From Nansenia antarctica (lineage: Eukaryota; Chordata; Actinopteri; Argentiniformes; Microstomatidae), in assembly GCA_963989245.1 (NCBI GenBank), contig OZ022348.1:327571-391570 (forward strand): a stretch of 64,000 bases of DNA. Direction: 5' to 3'. The stretch's first letter is position 1; the number at the start of each line of letters is the position of its first letter. The position numbers and the translations under genes were made by a program. Below, in pieces: positions 1 to 12,157 of this stretch. A model generated the notes under the pieces. It was not told the DNA's origin, did not search any database, and saw only the letters and a list, made by a program, of their open reading frames with translations.

Positions 1-27
1 CTCTCTCTCTGTCTCTCTCTCTGTCTC

Positions 28-74
<47 letters not shown>

Positions 75-79
75 GTCTC

Positions 80-113
<34 letters not shown>

Positions 114-190
114 CCTCTCTGTCTCTCTCTGTCTCTCTCTCTGTCTCTCTCTCTGTCTCTCTCTCTCTCCGTCTCCCTCTCCTTCTCCCC
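1..190. repeat. CT/CTGT microsatellite
   Basis: Pyrimidine-only (CT)n with interspersed GTCT runs to the left window edge. It lies in what should be an iglon5 intron. Confidence 0.9.
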
Positions 191-355
191 CCACCCTCCT
201 CTCTCTCTTTCTTCGGGGACCTCTGTAATAGGACTCTGGTAGTTTCTTCATCTTTTGGTTTGTCCGATTCTGATCTCTTTTTTGTTGGTGTTCCCTCCGC
301 CTTCCCCTCCAGCAGAGCTGGGGGCTCATCCGCCTCCACGTTGATGTCGCAGGGG

Positions 356-427
356 AGACAGACAGACACACACACACACACACAGACACACACACACACA
401 CAGACACACACACACACACACACACAG

Positions 428-461
<34 letters not shown>

Positions 462-502
462 ACACACACACAGACAGACACAGACACACAGACAGACAGA
501 CG
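356..502. repeat. CA/CAGA microsatellite
   Basis: (CA)n interrupted by CAGA units, ending in a CAGACAGA run. Apparent Thr/His reading frames across it are composition artefacts. Confidence 0.9.
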
Positions 503-519
503 TATTTATTAGGCTAATG

Positions 520-715
520 GAATGAGTGAATAACATTCTGCTGTAAACCCCCATGCAAGCTTGACGGGGTGGCTTCTGTCGCCGCTGCAGCTGCAAATAA
601 TGGTCTCCAGCTCAGTAGCTGCACTAATAATCCTCCAGTATAATCTCCAATTAGAAGCGCCATGGTAATCTCTGACGGGAATTAACGTGCCGTTTAGTGT
701 CTTTGTGTGTTTGCG
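520..715. other. Unique intronic block, possible conserved noncoding element
   Basis: A non-repetitive 200-base block between two microsatellites, rich in TAAT/ATTA cores with E-box-like CAGCTG, as is common in homeodomain-bound enhancers. Composition and context are all that support it; conservation cannot be tested here. Confidence 0.25.
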
Positions 716-1339
716 TCAGTGTTGCTCACGTGTGTGTGTGTGTGTGCATGGCAGTGAGGGTCCACTAACTGGCTTTTCTTTTCTTTTTTTCTTTTTTCAA
801 GGAAAAGTGAATGGCAATTTAAGCGCTGGATTTTCTTGTTAGTCGTGAGATTATGTATTATGTCGTGTTCCGCGGTGTGACTTCTTTAATAGGGTGAAAG
901 GAGAAAAAAGGCTTAATGGTTTAGGAGACTGCTCGACACACAGAGGAGGCGCTAGGGGACACAGGGTGGGGGGAGGCCGGCGTTCTGTCTCGCTGTCTGT
1001 CGCTGCTGCTCTAATGACACCCTCTCATTCATTCCCTCACACGTATAAAGGCAATATCTTCTTGCCTGTCCCCTCGACTCTCTGTAAAGATTTTGGCGTT
1101 GTCTTCAATTTGTCGCCCAAGGAAAACGAGTGCCGGCCAAGCGCGAGACAGACTAATTCGCTTTTCAGGACACAGGGGAGTTTGTCAACACCAAATAATG
1201 GCCACACATTCCTCTGTCTGCATAGTCACGCGCCCGCTGTTCCCCCCTGTCGAGTTCTGTGTGGCCAACAGTCCAAAATAAATCTATTTATTTCTCAAGA
1301 GACCTTGGAAAGTAGTGATGTCATTCTTATGTTGTCAAG

Positions 1340-1640
1340 CTACAGTCCTCATCCTCATCTCCTCACCCTCCTCACCCTCACCCTCATCTCCTCACCCTCC
1401 TCACCCTCACCCTCCTCACCCTCCTCACCCTCACCCTCATCTCCTCACCCTCCTCACCCTCACCCTCATCCTCACCCTCCTCACCCTCATCTCCTCACCC
1501 TCCTCACCCTCACCCTCCTCACCCTCACCCTCACCCTCCTCACCCTCATCTCCTCACGGACAGTCTGGTGCCACTCTCATGGCATGTCTGGTGCCACTCT
1601 CATGGCATGTCTGGTGCCACTCTCATGGCATGTCTGTGTG
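1340..1640. repeat. CTCACC minisatellite followed by 26-bp triplication
   Basis: Tandem CTCACC/CTCATCTC units run from about 1345 to 1557. They are followed by three copies of a 26-base unit containing GGTGCCACTCTCATGGCATG, then short CATGTTACTGG repeats to about 1703. No coding potential beyond repeat-driven frames. Confidence 0.85.
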
Positions 1641-1897
1641 AAGCACTACGGACATGCTAGAGATCCAGCGGTTACTGGCATGTTACTGGCATGTTACTGG
1701 CATGTGGAAATGTGACGGGATGTACTTGGTCCATTATTTTAAGGTTTTTAGTGGCGAAAGACGGAATGTGGCTTTAACCGCTATGCCGAAAACCACAAAC
1801 AAAATGGTGTTCGATCAGCAACCGGGTTGGACTCTAACCTCGTTGTCACGCCTAGGGTAACCCTAACCCTCTGACCTGTGACCTCTGTGCCCCTCAG

Positions 1898-4800
1898 ACG
1901 GTCTGATGACGAGCGATGACGAGTTCCTGGACATCACGGAGATCAAGCGGCACCAGGCGGAGGAGTACGAGTGCATCACCAACAACGGAGTGGCGCCACC
2001 GGACATCCGCAAGGTCAAAGTCACCGTCAACTGTGAGTGTCGACCGCCACATCCCCCTCCTGTCGAACAGGGACTCCTCCCCCTTACTGCATATAATGAT
2101 ATGTAAAACAAGAATTATTATATATGAATTCATACATTTTGTATCAATATGTATGAGTGTGTGTATGTGTATGTATGAGTGTATGATGTATTTGAACCAC
2201 TGAGCACATCTGGTTCACTATGACCTTGAGTCTGGTCCATTCACATGATGAGTCTGGTCCATTCACATGATGAGTCTGGTCCATTCACATGATGAGTCTG
2301 GTCCATTCACATGATGAGTCTGGTCCATTCACATGATGAGTCTGGTCCATTCACATGATGAGTCTGGTCCATTCACATGATGAGTCTGGTCCATTCACAT
2401 GATGAGTCTGGTCCATTCACATGATGAGTCTGGTCCATTCACATGATGAGTCTGGTCCATTCACATGATGAGTCTGGTCCATTCACATGATGAGTCTGGT
2501 CCATTCACATGATGAGTCTGGTCCATTCACATGATGAGTCTGGTCCATTCACATGATGAGTCTGGTCCATTCACATGGGCCTCAACAAAGAGTAAACCAT
2601 CATTATACAGACCTGCATAAGTAATGACAGTCAGCCAGTGAAGCATTTTGTCTTCTTTTGTCTCATCAGACCCAAAACATAAACATACTGCCATAACAAC
2701 TAGGGAGTTTTTAAAATGTAGATTTAAATCCAATTGAACATGGATTTCATTTCCTGATGATGATATCATTTTAGACAGAAAATACCTCAAAACAAACAAC
2801 AACTGAAGATGGCCTAGTGCTCCGACCTCAGTCTCCACCTGAAGACCATTCCATGTCTGAGGAGCACAGTAGCTAAAAGCTGTTTTTCTAAATTCTGTAG
2901 ACGTCCATGGAGACATGAGAAAGTAGTACGCTCTGAGAGCATGTCTGATCACCACTAGGTCGCCAAAAGTAGTGTGAGGTAAAATAACTAAATAACTAAA
3001 TAACTGCTTTAATAATGCTTTAGATACAAATACAATCACATGATAAGCCCTTCTCAGAGTCAAAGAATCCCAACCCAGAGACTGATACAGACTGGTACAG
3101 ACTGATACTTTGATGGCAGCTACTAGATTGTAAACATAAGTGCAATATTGAAATACAACTGTGAACATTCTAAACCTGCTAACTGCGACACTTTAAATGA
3201 ATGTGCAACAATACTATGTGCAATATGACAACCCTTGTGTACATAAGGTTCAGAGATAGGAAATGTTAGGATATTTATAGCTTTGCATAGAGTACAGCAC
3301 AGTGTTTTATTGTATAGTATAGTAGTATAGTATAGTAGATAGTGTACATAGCCTTTATTTATGTAAACCAGCTCTTTTCCCTCTTTTATTTTACCCTTGG
3401 CTCTCTTGTTCTTAGTCTTTTTTCCAAGCACCAGGGGAGCCCCCCCTCCTAAATTTCGTTGTATGGTACCTGTACTGTATTCATGACAATAAAGACCATT
3501 CATTCATTCATACATTCATTCATACAGACTGATACAGACTGATACCGACTGATAATGGTGTGTGTGGAAAGAGTGTTAAACCATGTCTAATGGTTAGAGA
3601 ACTGAGGCCATTTGTGTGCAAATTGTCCCCATAGTCAAGGACACGGAGGTGCGTTGCCTGGGCAATCTGCTTCCTGTTCTTGAAGGTCAAGCAAGACTAA
3701 AGAACTTTAACTCTCACATTCTTGATCAGTTTGTCAACATAATGTTTTAAAACACAGTTTAACATCTATAAAAAATACCCATGTACTTATAATGTGTGAC
3801 TTGTTTAATTTGGACTCCTTTTTAGGGCACAGATATGCAGATCATAATCAACATTACGGGATCTAGAGAGAAAGATACGTTTCGTTTTTGTTCTCATTCA
3901 GCACCATCTTAAGATCAACACGCGGTTTGAATATAAATATGAATAGAATCAAAACCTGCTGAAGGTTGAGAATAGCCTGCTGAACTGAGGGGGCATGATA
4001 AGTAGACAATATCAAGCTATGACCATAAATATGAGCATAACGATTCAGTTTACAATTGTTCAAGAACAAAGCAACATTATTTATCTAAACAGCAATCGAT
4101 CCTTAGGGGAAACCTTTATTAACATAAAGACTAGACTGAGCTCCATCTACTAAAACCCTTTATTAACATAAAGACTAGACTGAGCTCCATCTACTAAAAC
4201 ACATCGGAATCAGAATCAAAATCAGAATTAGTCCTATCCTGCAGGATTGGAAAAACAGAGAGAAATATGAGCCAAAGGTTCAGCTGTTTAAAGGGCAGGA
4301 GAGCTGCAGGAGATATGGATCAAGCATGTCAATCCCTGTAGACTTTTTAAAAGCAATCTTTAGGGTCATCGTTAGCCACGGGGGAAATATCAGGCTTACA
4401 AGGATCAACCTCCTATAGCCATCTGTCTGATCGGGGATATGTACATAATTGTTTCTTTCATACTGTACTGTCGGTAGCTTACTGTCCCTCGTTAAGACCT
4501 CTTCCTACCCACTACCCCACTGTACAGGTTCTCTTCTGTAAATACCATTTTACAAATAAAAAAAGTAATCTTCCCTCCTTCTAGCGTTGTGACTGCCAAT
4601 GGCCCCTGGTCCTAGCGCAGATGTGTTTCTCTTATGAAGATTGATGTATAGATGATTCACGTCGCTTTGGATAAAGGTGTCTGCTAAATGTAAAAAATAT
4701 TAATGCGAAGGTAGCCTGTAATGATAAAATGTTGGTTAAAGGAGTCACTTATTTATCTGTAATGATGTTAGAATTGGATAAAACTTGTTGAGGTAGAGAG

Positions 4801-7324
4801 GGAGAGGAACTATTGTCTTTCACTGATCTAACTGCTTTCCAAAATGTTGTTAGGTCACCACCAGAATCACAGAAACCGTTTAAATAGTAACTTCATCAAG
4901 CCTCCTTAATCATGGAAACATCTGTTTCTGTGCTGTCTGAAGGATCGCCTATCAGTATCGAAATCAGTAGTTAAGGCCACTTAGCCCAAGCTGGGTTTCT
5001 TTCTATGATTAATTCAGAGATGTCAGAAGAGAACCAGAGACTGAGAACCAGAGACTGAGAACCAGAGACTGAGAACCAGAGACTGAGAACCAGAGACTGA
5101 GGACCAGAGACAGAGAACCAGAGACTGAGAACCAGAGACTGAGAACCAGAGACTGAGGACCAGAGACAGAGAACCAGAGACTGAGAACCAGAGACTGAGA
5201 ACCAGAGACTGAGGACCAGAGACTGAGAACCAGAGAAGAGAACCAGAGACTGAGAACCAGAGACTGAGAACCAGAGACAGAGGACCAGAGACAGAGGACC
5301 AGAGACGGAGAACCAGAGACTGAGAACCAGAGAAGAGAACCAGAGACTGAGGACCAGAGACGGAGAACCAGAGACGGAGAACCAGAGATTGAGAACCAGA
5401 GACGGAGAACCAGAGACTGAGAACCAGAGACGGAGAACCAGAGACTGAGAACCAGAGACTGAGAACCAGAGACTGAGAACCAGAGACTGAGAAGCAGAGA
5501 CGGAGAACCAGAGACTGAGAACCAGAGACTGAGAACCAGAGACTGAGAACCAGAGACGGGCCCTGTCATCTATCCTCAACCGTTTAGCTGGAGCACACTT
5601 ATCTGCATCTTAAATGCTGACAGAAACCAGGCTTGGTTTTTAACTGACTGGTTTTTAACTGACTGGTTTTTAACTGACTGGTTTTTAACTGACTGGTTTT
5701 TAACTGACTGATCGGTTTTGTTTTTTTTACTTAAACTTTTTAATTGAATTATTTTATTGCACTTTTATTGCACTATGAATCTGCATTCAGTTGAGTTAAT
5801 ATGTGCTATACAAATACATGTGCACCCCTTATCACTATCAAACATATCAAGCATTACCTAGACACACACTTAACATAAACCCTCTCCTCTGAGTTGTTCT
5901 TAGTCACAATCATTCAAACTGTAATCAAGAAACCAACGTTATCTTTGAGCTCATTTATTTTAGTTAGTAGTATTTAAGTTGACAGGAATTTTTCAATACA
6001 CCGGAATCAAAGTATAGAGTCACAGAGTTCTCTACACAGGACACAGTCAGACAGACAGACAGACAGAAACACCCCCAAGCATTCTCTTTGTTTCTCTTTT
6101 CCTCTCATCTCTAAACCAGATGTTGCCTGTCTCCTCTCCATTTACTAATCACAAGTGACAGCTTACTATCCCTACATATGTTACATCATGATTACTATCC
6201 CTACATATGTTACATCATGATTACTATCCCTACATATGTTACATCATGATTACTATCCCTACATATGTTACATCAGGTTTCTTAACTCTCAGTCTCTAAC
6301 TCAGAGGTGACCTCGGCCCTCTGCTCAGGACTCAACACAGTACAACATAACATCCAGGACAAGCCAACGTTGAGTCTCACTATATAAGTGTGTACAAAGG
6401 TTAAATGATCAGTATTTAATCTATCTTATTATTAATTTGAAAGTATGAATATAGCATTAATAATCAATGTGATCAATTATCACAATCTTCCACAAGCAGT
6501 GGAATTTAATACAGACACAACAACATCGTTTTTTTTAGTTTTTTTTTTACAAAGACAGCAACCCGCCGCCATCTCTCTCCACCCTGTTTGTTCTCTAAGT
6601 CTGTCTTATTCACACCCAGGAGACAGAAACAATGCAATGGTGTAATGCAAGTTTGCAGACATAATAGACAAGCAATGTGATACCGTACTATTCTAATTCT
6701 ATGGACTTCCTTGGGTGTGGAATCAACATGGTTTCTCTCCCTCTCTCTGCCTCCCTCTCTCCCAGACCCGCCCATGATCACAGATGTAAAGAACATGCCG
6801 GCCCAGCTGGGCAAGACGGCCATCCTGCGCTGCGAGGCCATGGCTGTTCCCACCGCCTCCTTCGAGTGGTACAGAGACGACCGCAGGTGAGAGGAAGGCC
6901 CCGTTCCAACCTGACCCCTAGTCCCTACCCCCTAGGAATCATTGTAGATCTGAAAGGATTGGATAGGTATTGTATTAGCTTTGTATGCAATATGGTTATA
7001 GCTCCAACTGGCCCTCTAGCGGGCTAGGTGGAATTTATGAAATGTTGCTTTTGCTCGACACAAAGACCCTAGGGGTAGACCTGGAAAGAGACAAGAGTGA
7101 GTCTGGCTTGTGAATACAGATCACACAGTGTAATGGGACATGACAGGAGATACGTGTATTGGCAGCCAGATATTTACTATTAGGATAAGGTGAGCGGGTG
7201 ACAGGGAGAAGAAGAGGAGAGAGGGGGAGTGTGTCATTCTGGGTTCTCGGGAGAGAATAGTGAGAGAATTTCCTGCCAATGCAGTAGGTGTGATGCCATG
7301 TTGTTTTTGTCTTGTCTGTCTATC

Positions 7325-7397
<73 letters not shown>

Positions 7398-7426
7398 ATC
7401 TCTCTCTCTCTCTGTCTCTCTCTCTA

Positions 7427-7504
<78 letters not shown>

Positions 7505-9911
7505 CCAGGCCGGTGGAGAGCGACAACACTCTGAGGATCAAAAACGAGAAGACGCGTTCGCTGCTGCTGTTCACCAACGTGACGGACAAACACTTCGGCA
7601 ACTACACCTGCTTCGCCTCCAACCGGCTGGGAGCGTCCAACGCCAGCATGCTGCTGTTCCGTGAGTCCCTCGTTGCCTTTGTTTGAGATGCCAAGAAATG
7701 AGCAAAGTTGACCAACGGTTATTGAGCTTAGGCATTTCATTATTTCTACTCCTACTATATAAACTTCAAGTTATTAATCAAGTTAATGTGTTTAATCGAT
7801 GAGATGGTACAAAGATAATTACAGTGGCAAGAAAAACATATGTGAACCCTTATTAGGAATGACCTGGTTTTCTGCATTAACTGGTCATAAAATGTGATCT
7901 CACAAGTATAGACAGAAATCACAAGTATAGACAATGTGCTTAAGTTAATAACACACAAACAATAATATAATATTTCATGTCTTTATTGAACACACCCATT
8001 GAACATTCACAGTGCTAGTGGAAAAAGTAAGTGAACCCTTGGATTTAATAACAGGTCAAACCTCCTTTGGCAGCAATAACCTCAAGCAAGCGCTTCTGGT
8101 AGCTGCAGACCTGCACCACGTTCAGGAGGACTTTTGGACCATTCTTGCTGACAGAACTGCTTTAGCTCAGCCATATTCTTAGGATGTCTGGTGTAAACGG
8201 CTGTCTTGAGGTCATTTCACAGCATCTCTATTGGGTTACGGTCTGGGCTCTGACTGGGCCACTCCAAAAGGTGGATTTTCTTTTGTTGAAGCCGTTCTGT
8301 AGTAGATTTACTTCAGTGTTCAGGGTTAGTGTCCTGCTGCATCACCAAACCTCTACTGAGCGTTCAGCCGGCAGACAGCCATCCTGACGTTATCCTGTAG
8401 GATACCGTGAGAAACTTGGGAATGCATTTTCCCTTCGATGATGGTGAGCTGTCCAGGCCAAATGATGATGCTCCCTCCACCGTACTTCACTGGTGGGATG
8501 ATGTTTTCGTGTTGGTATGAGGTGCCCTTGTTATGCCATAGGTACTTAGGTAGTGCTCTGTGTTCCTCCCCAACAATTCAACCTTAGTTTCATCAGTCCA
8601 CAAAACGTTTTCCCAGTGGCGTCGTGGAGCTGGAGAGAGTGGTGTGAGACAGTAGCGTTGTGGAGTGTCTCTGTGGAGCGTCACGCTGCTCTTTGGCAAA
8701 CTTCAAGTGGCCAGCAAACTTTTCTTTGGAGAGACTCTGTTCCTATGGTCGACTCATGAACAGAGATGTTAGACTCATGAACAGAGATGTTAGACTCATG
8801 AACAGAGATGTTAGACTCATGAACAGAGATGTTAGACTCATGAACAGAGATGTTAGACTCATGAACAGAGATGTTAGACTCATGAACAGAGATGTTAGAG
8901 TACAGAGATGTTAGAGAACAGAGATGTTAGAGTACAGAGATGTTAGAGAACAGAGATGTTAGAGTACAGAGATGTTAGAGAACAGAGATGTTAGAGAACA
9001 GAGATGTTAGAGAACAGAGATGGCTGACTCATGGACAGAGATGTTAGCCAGTTCAAGATTCCTTCAAGCCTTCAGCTCTTACTCTAGGGTTCTTTTCTAC
9101 CTCATTGAGCTTTGTGCGTTGTGCCTTTAAAGTCATCTTGGCTGGGCGCCGCCCACTTCTAGGGAGAGTAGCCACATTAATTAATCGTCTCCATTTATAG
9201 ACAATGTGTCTAACTGTGGACTGATGAATATCTAAACTCTTTGAGATTACTTTGTAACTCTGCAGCTTAATGCAAATCAACAAGTCTTGATCGTAGGTCT
9301 TCAGAGAGGCATGGCTCCCATTAGCAGATACTTCTTGTGAACAGCAAACTCAAAATGTTTGAGTGTTTTTTTATAAGTCAAAGTATCTCTAACCCACACC
9401 TCCAATCTTGTTTCATTGATTGGACTCTAGGTTTCCTAATCCTGTCTCCAATTAGCTTATGTAGAAGTCGTTAGCTTAGGGGTTCACATACCCTGTTCCA
9501 ACCTACACTGTGAATGTTTGAATGATGTATTCAAAAAGAACAATACAATAATTTGTGTGTTATTAGTTAAAACACATTGGGCCAGTTTCACAGACAAGGC
9601 TTAAGCCTAATCCTGGACTAAAAAGCATCTTCAATGGAGATTTTACAAGTGTGATGTAGTCCAGGACTAGGCTCAAGCCTTGTCTGTGAAACCGGCCCAT
9701 TGTGTTTGTTCATTATTGTAACTTAGATGATAGATCAGACCATATTTTAAGACAAATGTATACATAAACGCATGTAATTCCAAAGGGTTACTTTTTCTTG
9801 CCACTCTATGTATATTCAGTTTTTAGTTTTTTTGTTTAAATTATTTTATGTTTTTCAGTTCAACTAAGCAACATGGGGAAAATACACACACAGAGGCGTG
9901 CACGCACACAC

Positions 9912-9954
<43 letters not shown>

Positions 9955-11280
9955 GACTTTTACAGTGTGTGTGAGCTCATCCAACAACACACTAACACAC
10001 AAGATTAAGAACAGTCAGGCAACTACACTACAGCAAACACACACACACACACACACTACAGCAAACACACACATCGCCACCAGGGTTTAGTCGACTATTT
10101 GGTTGTTTTGCTGAGATATGAGATATTTTTAGTCGAGCGTTCGCTAATTGTGTTTTTTCTCATTGAGTACGAGCTGAACACAAACAGCTGTACACAGACA
10201 ACTCCAGCCTGTCTGAGCAAACTGATCCATTGCGGAGATCTGGAACGGCACACCCCATCACTCACATAATGGCACTAAAATGATATACAGTTATGTTGTG
10301 TTAGAAACATTTTGCAATACTAATACAAATGATCTCATCCTATAACACATACAAAGAGACAGTTATAGTCCAGTTATTACTGAACACTTATTTTGAGAAA
10401 TCCACTCCAAAGGTTTATGCTACAAGGTATCAGCAACCGCATTTCACTGTGGGCCCGCACCACCACATGTGAGTTGTGGCTAAAATGAACATACTGGTAG
10501 GAATTCTTTGTCTGATATTTAACCTAGTACATAGCTGTCATAGCTAGCTGGCTGTGTTCACATTTGTGACGGTAGCTGGTGAAACCTCTGGTGAAAATTA
10601 AATAAATGTGTTGTTGAAAATCAATGACACACTCGCTAGTCAAGCCAGGTCAAGTTTCTAACTGAACTACCTAGTTAACTATAACACTACTTTACATTGT
10701 CAGCAGGCTCACAAAACAAGCTGTGTTAGTTGACTAGCAAGTGTGTGACTGATTTTCAACAACGTTGACATTTCTTTAAATTTTTCAGAATAAAAGTCAG
10801 AACGGTTCGTTGTTGGCGACTTGTTCCCGGTTTCACCAGCTGCTGTCACGTTTCAGCTAATGAGTGTGTTAGCTTGCTTTTAGCTCAGCTGTAATGCAAG
10901 CCAGGCAGTTACTTAGCTAATTAATTTACAGTTGGTGTAGTTACTGTAAGGAGACATGCTGCAGAGTGGTAACCATTTTAAACATGTTTAAAAATGTATA
11001 CTAAAGAATACCAAAAAAAAGACTAAGATTTTACTTCCCTCATAACCACACACAGCATCCCCCCTCTTCTCCTCTCCTCTCCTCTCCTCTCCTCCCCCCT
11101 CCCCTCCTCTCCCCTCTTCTCCTCTCCCTGCTCAGTGCTGCATTTCTCCAACTACCCCCCCCCACTCCCTCCATTCCTTTATTCACCGCCCCATTACGCC
11201 CAAGAGCTTCTCGTTTATTTTTCTTCCTCTCTCCCTGTCTCTTTATCTCTCACGCTCTCTCTCTCTCTCTCACGCTCTCT

Positions 11281-11331
<51 letters not shown>

Positions 11332-11338
11332 GCTCTCT

Positions 11339-11377
<39 letters not shown>

Positions 11378-11917
11378 CCTCTCTCTCTCCCTCTCTGTTC
11401 TGTCCTGTTACCCCAGGATTCATTTCCCTCCCCTGTTTCCCTCACATTAACCCTCCCCAATGAGCGATTCCCTTCCCCGGCCATCCCTTCCTCCCTCTCT
11501 CCCTCCGTGCCTCGGCATTACCATCTTAAGTGAGTCCCTCATCTCCTCCCTTTTCTTATTCCATTCGTTCGCCCATTATCTCTGCAAGTCTCCCTCCGAT
11601 GACTCACTCCCTCCTCCTCCGCCGGGCTCCATACGTCTTCCCCCTCTTCTGTCGGCCCCCATGTCCTATCTCTCCATCATCTGTCCTTCTCCTCTCTCCC
11701 CTAATCTTCCCCCTTCCACTGCTCTCACCCAGAGCAGGACATTGAACATCAGACCATCATCTGATAGTCTCCTAGTATCCTATCCTATCCTGTCTTCTCT
11801 TCTCCTCGCGGCTCCGGTCCAGACAGCGTCTCCTCCCCTCTGACTTCATTTCTCCTTCATTAGTTGACTCTTTAGTTTCTGTCAAATCTTCAATTTGCAC
11901 TGGTTGTTTACTTTTTT

Positions 11918-11972
<55 letters not shown>

Positions 11973-12157
11973 TCTCTCTTTTTTCTCTCCCTCTCTCTTC
12001 CTCGTGGCTGTCCCTGTCCCTGTCCTGCTCTCCTGCCCCCCCTCCCCCCCCAGGGCCGGGGGCCGTGTACGGGCGTGGGATGGCCCTCAGCGTGGGGGTG
12101 AGTGCGGGGCTGGGCTTCTGGCTCTGCCTCTCCGTCTCTCTGCTGCTGAAGGTCTAA
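1898..12157 (+). CDS. iglon5: IgLON family member 5, 3' four coding exons (partial gene)
   Basis: IgLONs are GPI-anchored neuronal adhesion proteins with three C2 Ig domains. Four coding exons are visible: 1898-2032 (end of Ig2, EYECITNNGVAPPD), 6766-6886 (start of Ig3, ILRCEAMAVPTASFEWY), 7509-7660 (rest of Ig3, GNYTCFASNRLGASNAS) and 12054-12157 (PGAV followed by a hydrophobic C-terminus ending LLLKV and TAA). Phases are 1, 1, 2, 1 and all join in frame, giving about 170 residues; borders are AG/GT. The hydrophobic end without a cytoplasmic tail fits a GPI signal. The motifs ITDV, LRCEAMAVP and RLGAS fit IGLON5 better than LSAMP, OPCML, NTM or NEGR1, judged from memory. The 5' exons lie outside the window. 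No break is seen in the visible part. Confidence 0.85.
2226..2577. repeat. 22-bp minisatellite, about 16 copies
   Basis: Near-perfect tandem copies of a 22-base unit containing GAGTCTGGTCCATTCACATG, in the iglon5 intron. Confidence 0.95.
2580..3510 (-). mobile_element. LINE 3'-end fragment with remnant of the ORF C-terminus
   Basis: The minus-strand reading 3168-2580 contains TAFSYCAPQTWNGLQVE and a preceding HALRAY segment, typical of the C-terminus of fish LINE reverse-transcriptase proteins; the frame is not a full domain. The adjacent stretch 3170-3500 ends ACAATAAAGACC followed by (CATT)n, a classic LINE tail, but in plus orientation. Two nested or abutting fragments are therefore likely. 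Family assignment is from memory and approximate. Confidence 0.5.
4105..4201. repeat. 48-bp direct duplication
   Basis: Two adjacent copies of a sequence starting CCTTTATTAACATAAAGAC and ending CTACTAAAAC. Confidence 0.85.
4440..4705. mobile_element. Retroelement 3' tail fragment
   Basis: The end TCGCTTTGGATAAAGGTG followed by TCTGCTAAATG is the tail shared by L2-type LINEs and dependent SINEs in teleosts. Upstream boundaries are unclear. Confidence 0.5.
5029..5562. repeat. 14-bp minisatellite GAGAACCAGAGACT
   Basis: About 38 copies with variants (GAGGACC, GACGG, deletions). Minus-strand frames of about 200 residues (LVLSLWFSVSGSQ) come entirely from the repeat and are not genes. Confidence 0.95.
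5580..5825 (+). mobile_element. LINE 3' tail with 17-bp repeat expansion
   Basis: About five tandem copies of a 17-base ACTGGTTTTTAACTG unit lead into a tail with TTTTATTGCACTTTTATTGC and GTGCTATACAAATACATG. The same tail recurs at 62805-63020, which identifies it as a dispersed family. Confidence 0.6.
6150..6276. repeat. 29-bp tandem repeat, about four copies
   Basis: Units contain TACTATCCCTACATATGTTA followed by CATCATGAT, in the iglon5 intron. Confidence 0.9.
7317..7502. repeat. CT microsatellite abutting an iglon5 3' splice site
   Basis: About 185 bases of (CT)n with TATC and TGTC interruptions end six bases before the CAG acceptor of the exon at 7509. The repeat therefore supplies the polypyrimidine tract of that intron. 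Confidence 0.9.
8487..9283 (-). pseudogene. Tc1-type transposase remnant
   Basis: The minus strand shows two separated pieces. From 9283 down to 9053 there is the N-terminal helix-turn-helix region (SLDIHQSTVRHIVYKW, then SGRRPAKM). From about 8699 down to 8487 there is part of the catalytic region (ENVLWTDETKVELLG, including the second Asp of the DDE triad). A minisatellite and stop codons separate them and the remaining catalytic residues are not in frame. It is a dead copy. Confidence 0.8.
8751..9030. repeat. 21-bp and 16-bp minisatellite inside the Tc1 copy
   Basis: Seven or more copies of a 21-base unit (ACTCATGAACAGAGATGTTA core) pass into a 16-base derivative (GTACAGAGATGTTAGA, GAACAGAGATGTTAGA). 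It splits the transposase remnant. Confidence 0.9.
9579..9698. mobile_element. Palindromic MITE nested in the Tc1 copy
   Basis: The 120-base block begins GGGCCAGTTTCACAGACAAG and ends with its near-perfect inverse (CTTGTCTGTGAAACCGGCCC). Flanking CATT/CATT looks like a target duplication. Its TIRs enclose TAATCCTGGACT and AGTCCAGGACTA, a layout common in fish genomes. Confidence 0.8.
9888..10080. repeat. CA microsatellites
   Basis: Two (CA)n tracts, 9888-9953 and 10037-10074, separated by a short unique segment. Confidence 0.85.
10540..10900. repeat. Imperfect inverted repeat (possible fold-back element)
   Basis: Segments around 10566-10645 and 10727-10853 are imperfect inverse copies: GTAGCTGGTGAAACC pairs with GGTTTCACCAGCTGC, and GTTGAAAATCA with TGATTTTCAAC. 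Termini are not resolved, so this may be a MITE or an old inverted duplication. Confidence 0.45.
11060..12050. repeat. Pyrimidine-rich intron end with CT microsatellites
   Basis: A pyrimidine-dominated kilobase with (CT)n tracts at 11250-11400 and 11920-11975 runs up to the C-rich acceptor CCCCCCCCAG at 12053 of the last iglon5 exon. Confidence 0.8.

Larger units (their letters stand above)
7822..9806 (-). mobile_element. Tc1/mariner transposon, degenerate
   Basis: The left end CAGTGGCAAGAAAAAC and the right end TTTTTCTTGCCACTC form terminal inverted repeats, preceded by TA. The length of about 2 kb is inflated by an internal minisatellite and a nested palindromic element. The transposase lies on the minus strand and is broken (separate entry). 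Tc1 elements move by cut and paste at TA. It is fixed in an iglon5 intron and cannot encode an active enzyme. Confidence 0.85.

Noticed and set aside
1855..1872. CCCTAACCCT stretches here and at 26035, 26755 and 59360-59410 as telomeric DNA
   Set aside because: Only two or three units each, scattered in unrelated contexts. Too short to be interstitial telomere arrays of note.
4971..5579. About 200-codon minus-strand frames (LVLSLWFSVSGSQ)
   Set aside because: Translation of a 14-bp minisatellite; 14 is not a multiple of three, so the frame cycles. No gene context.
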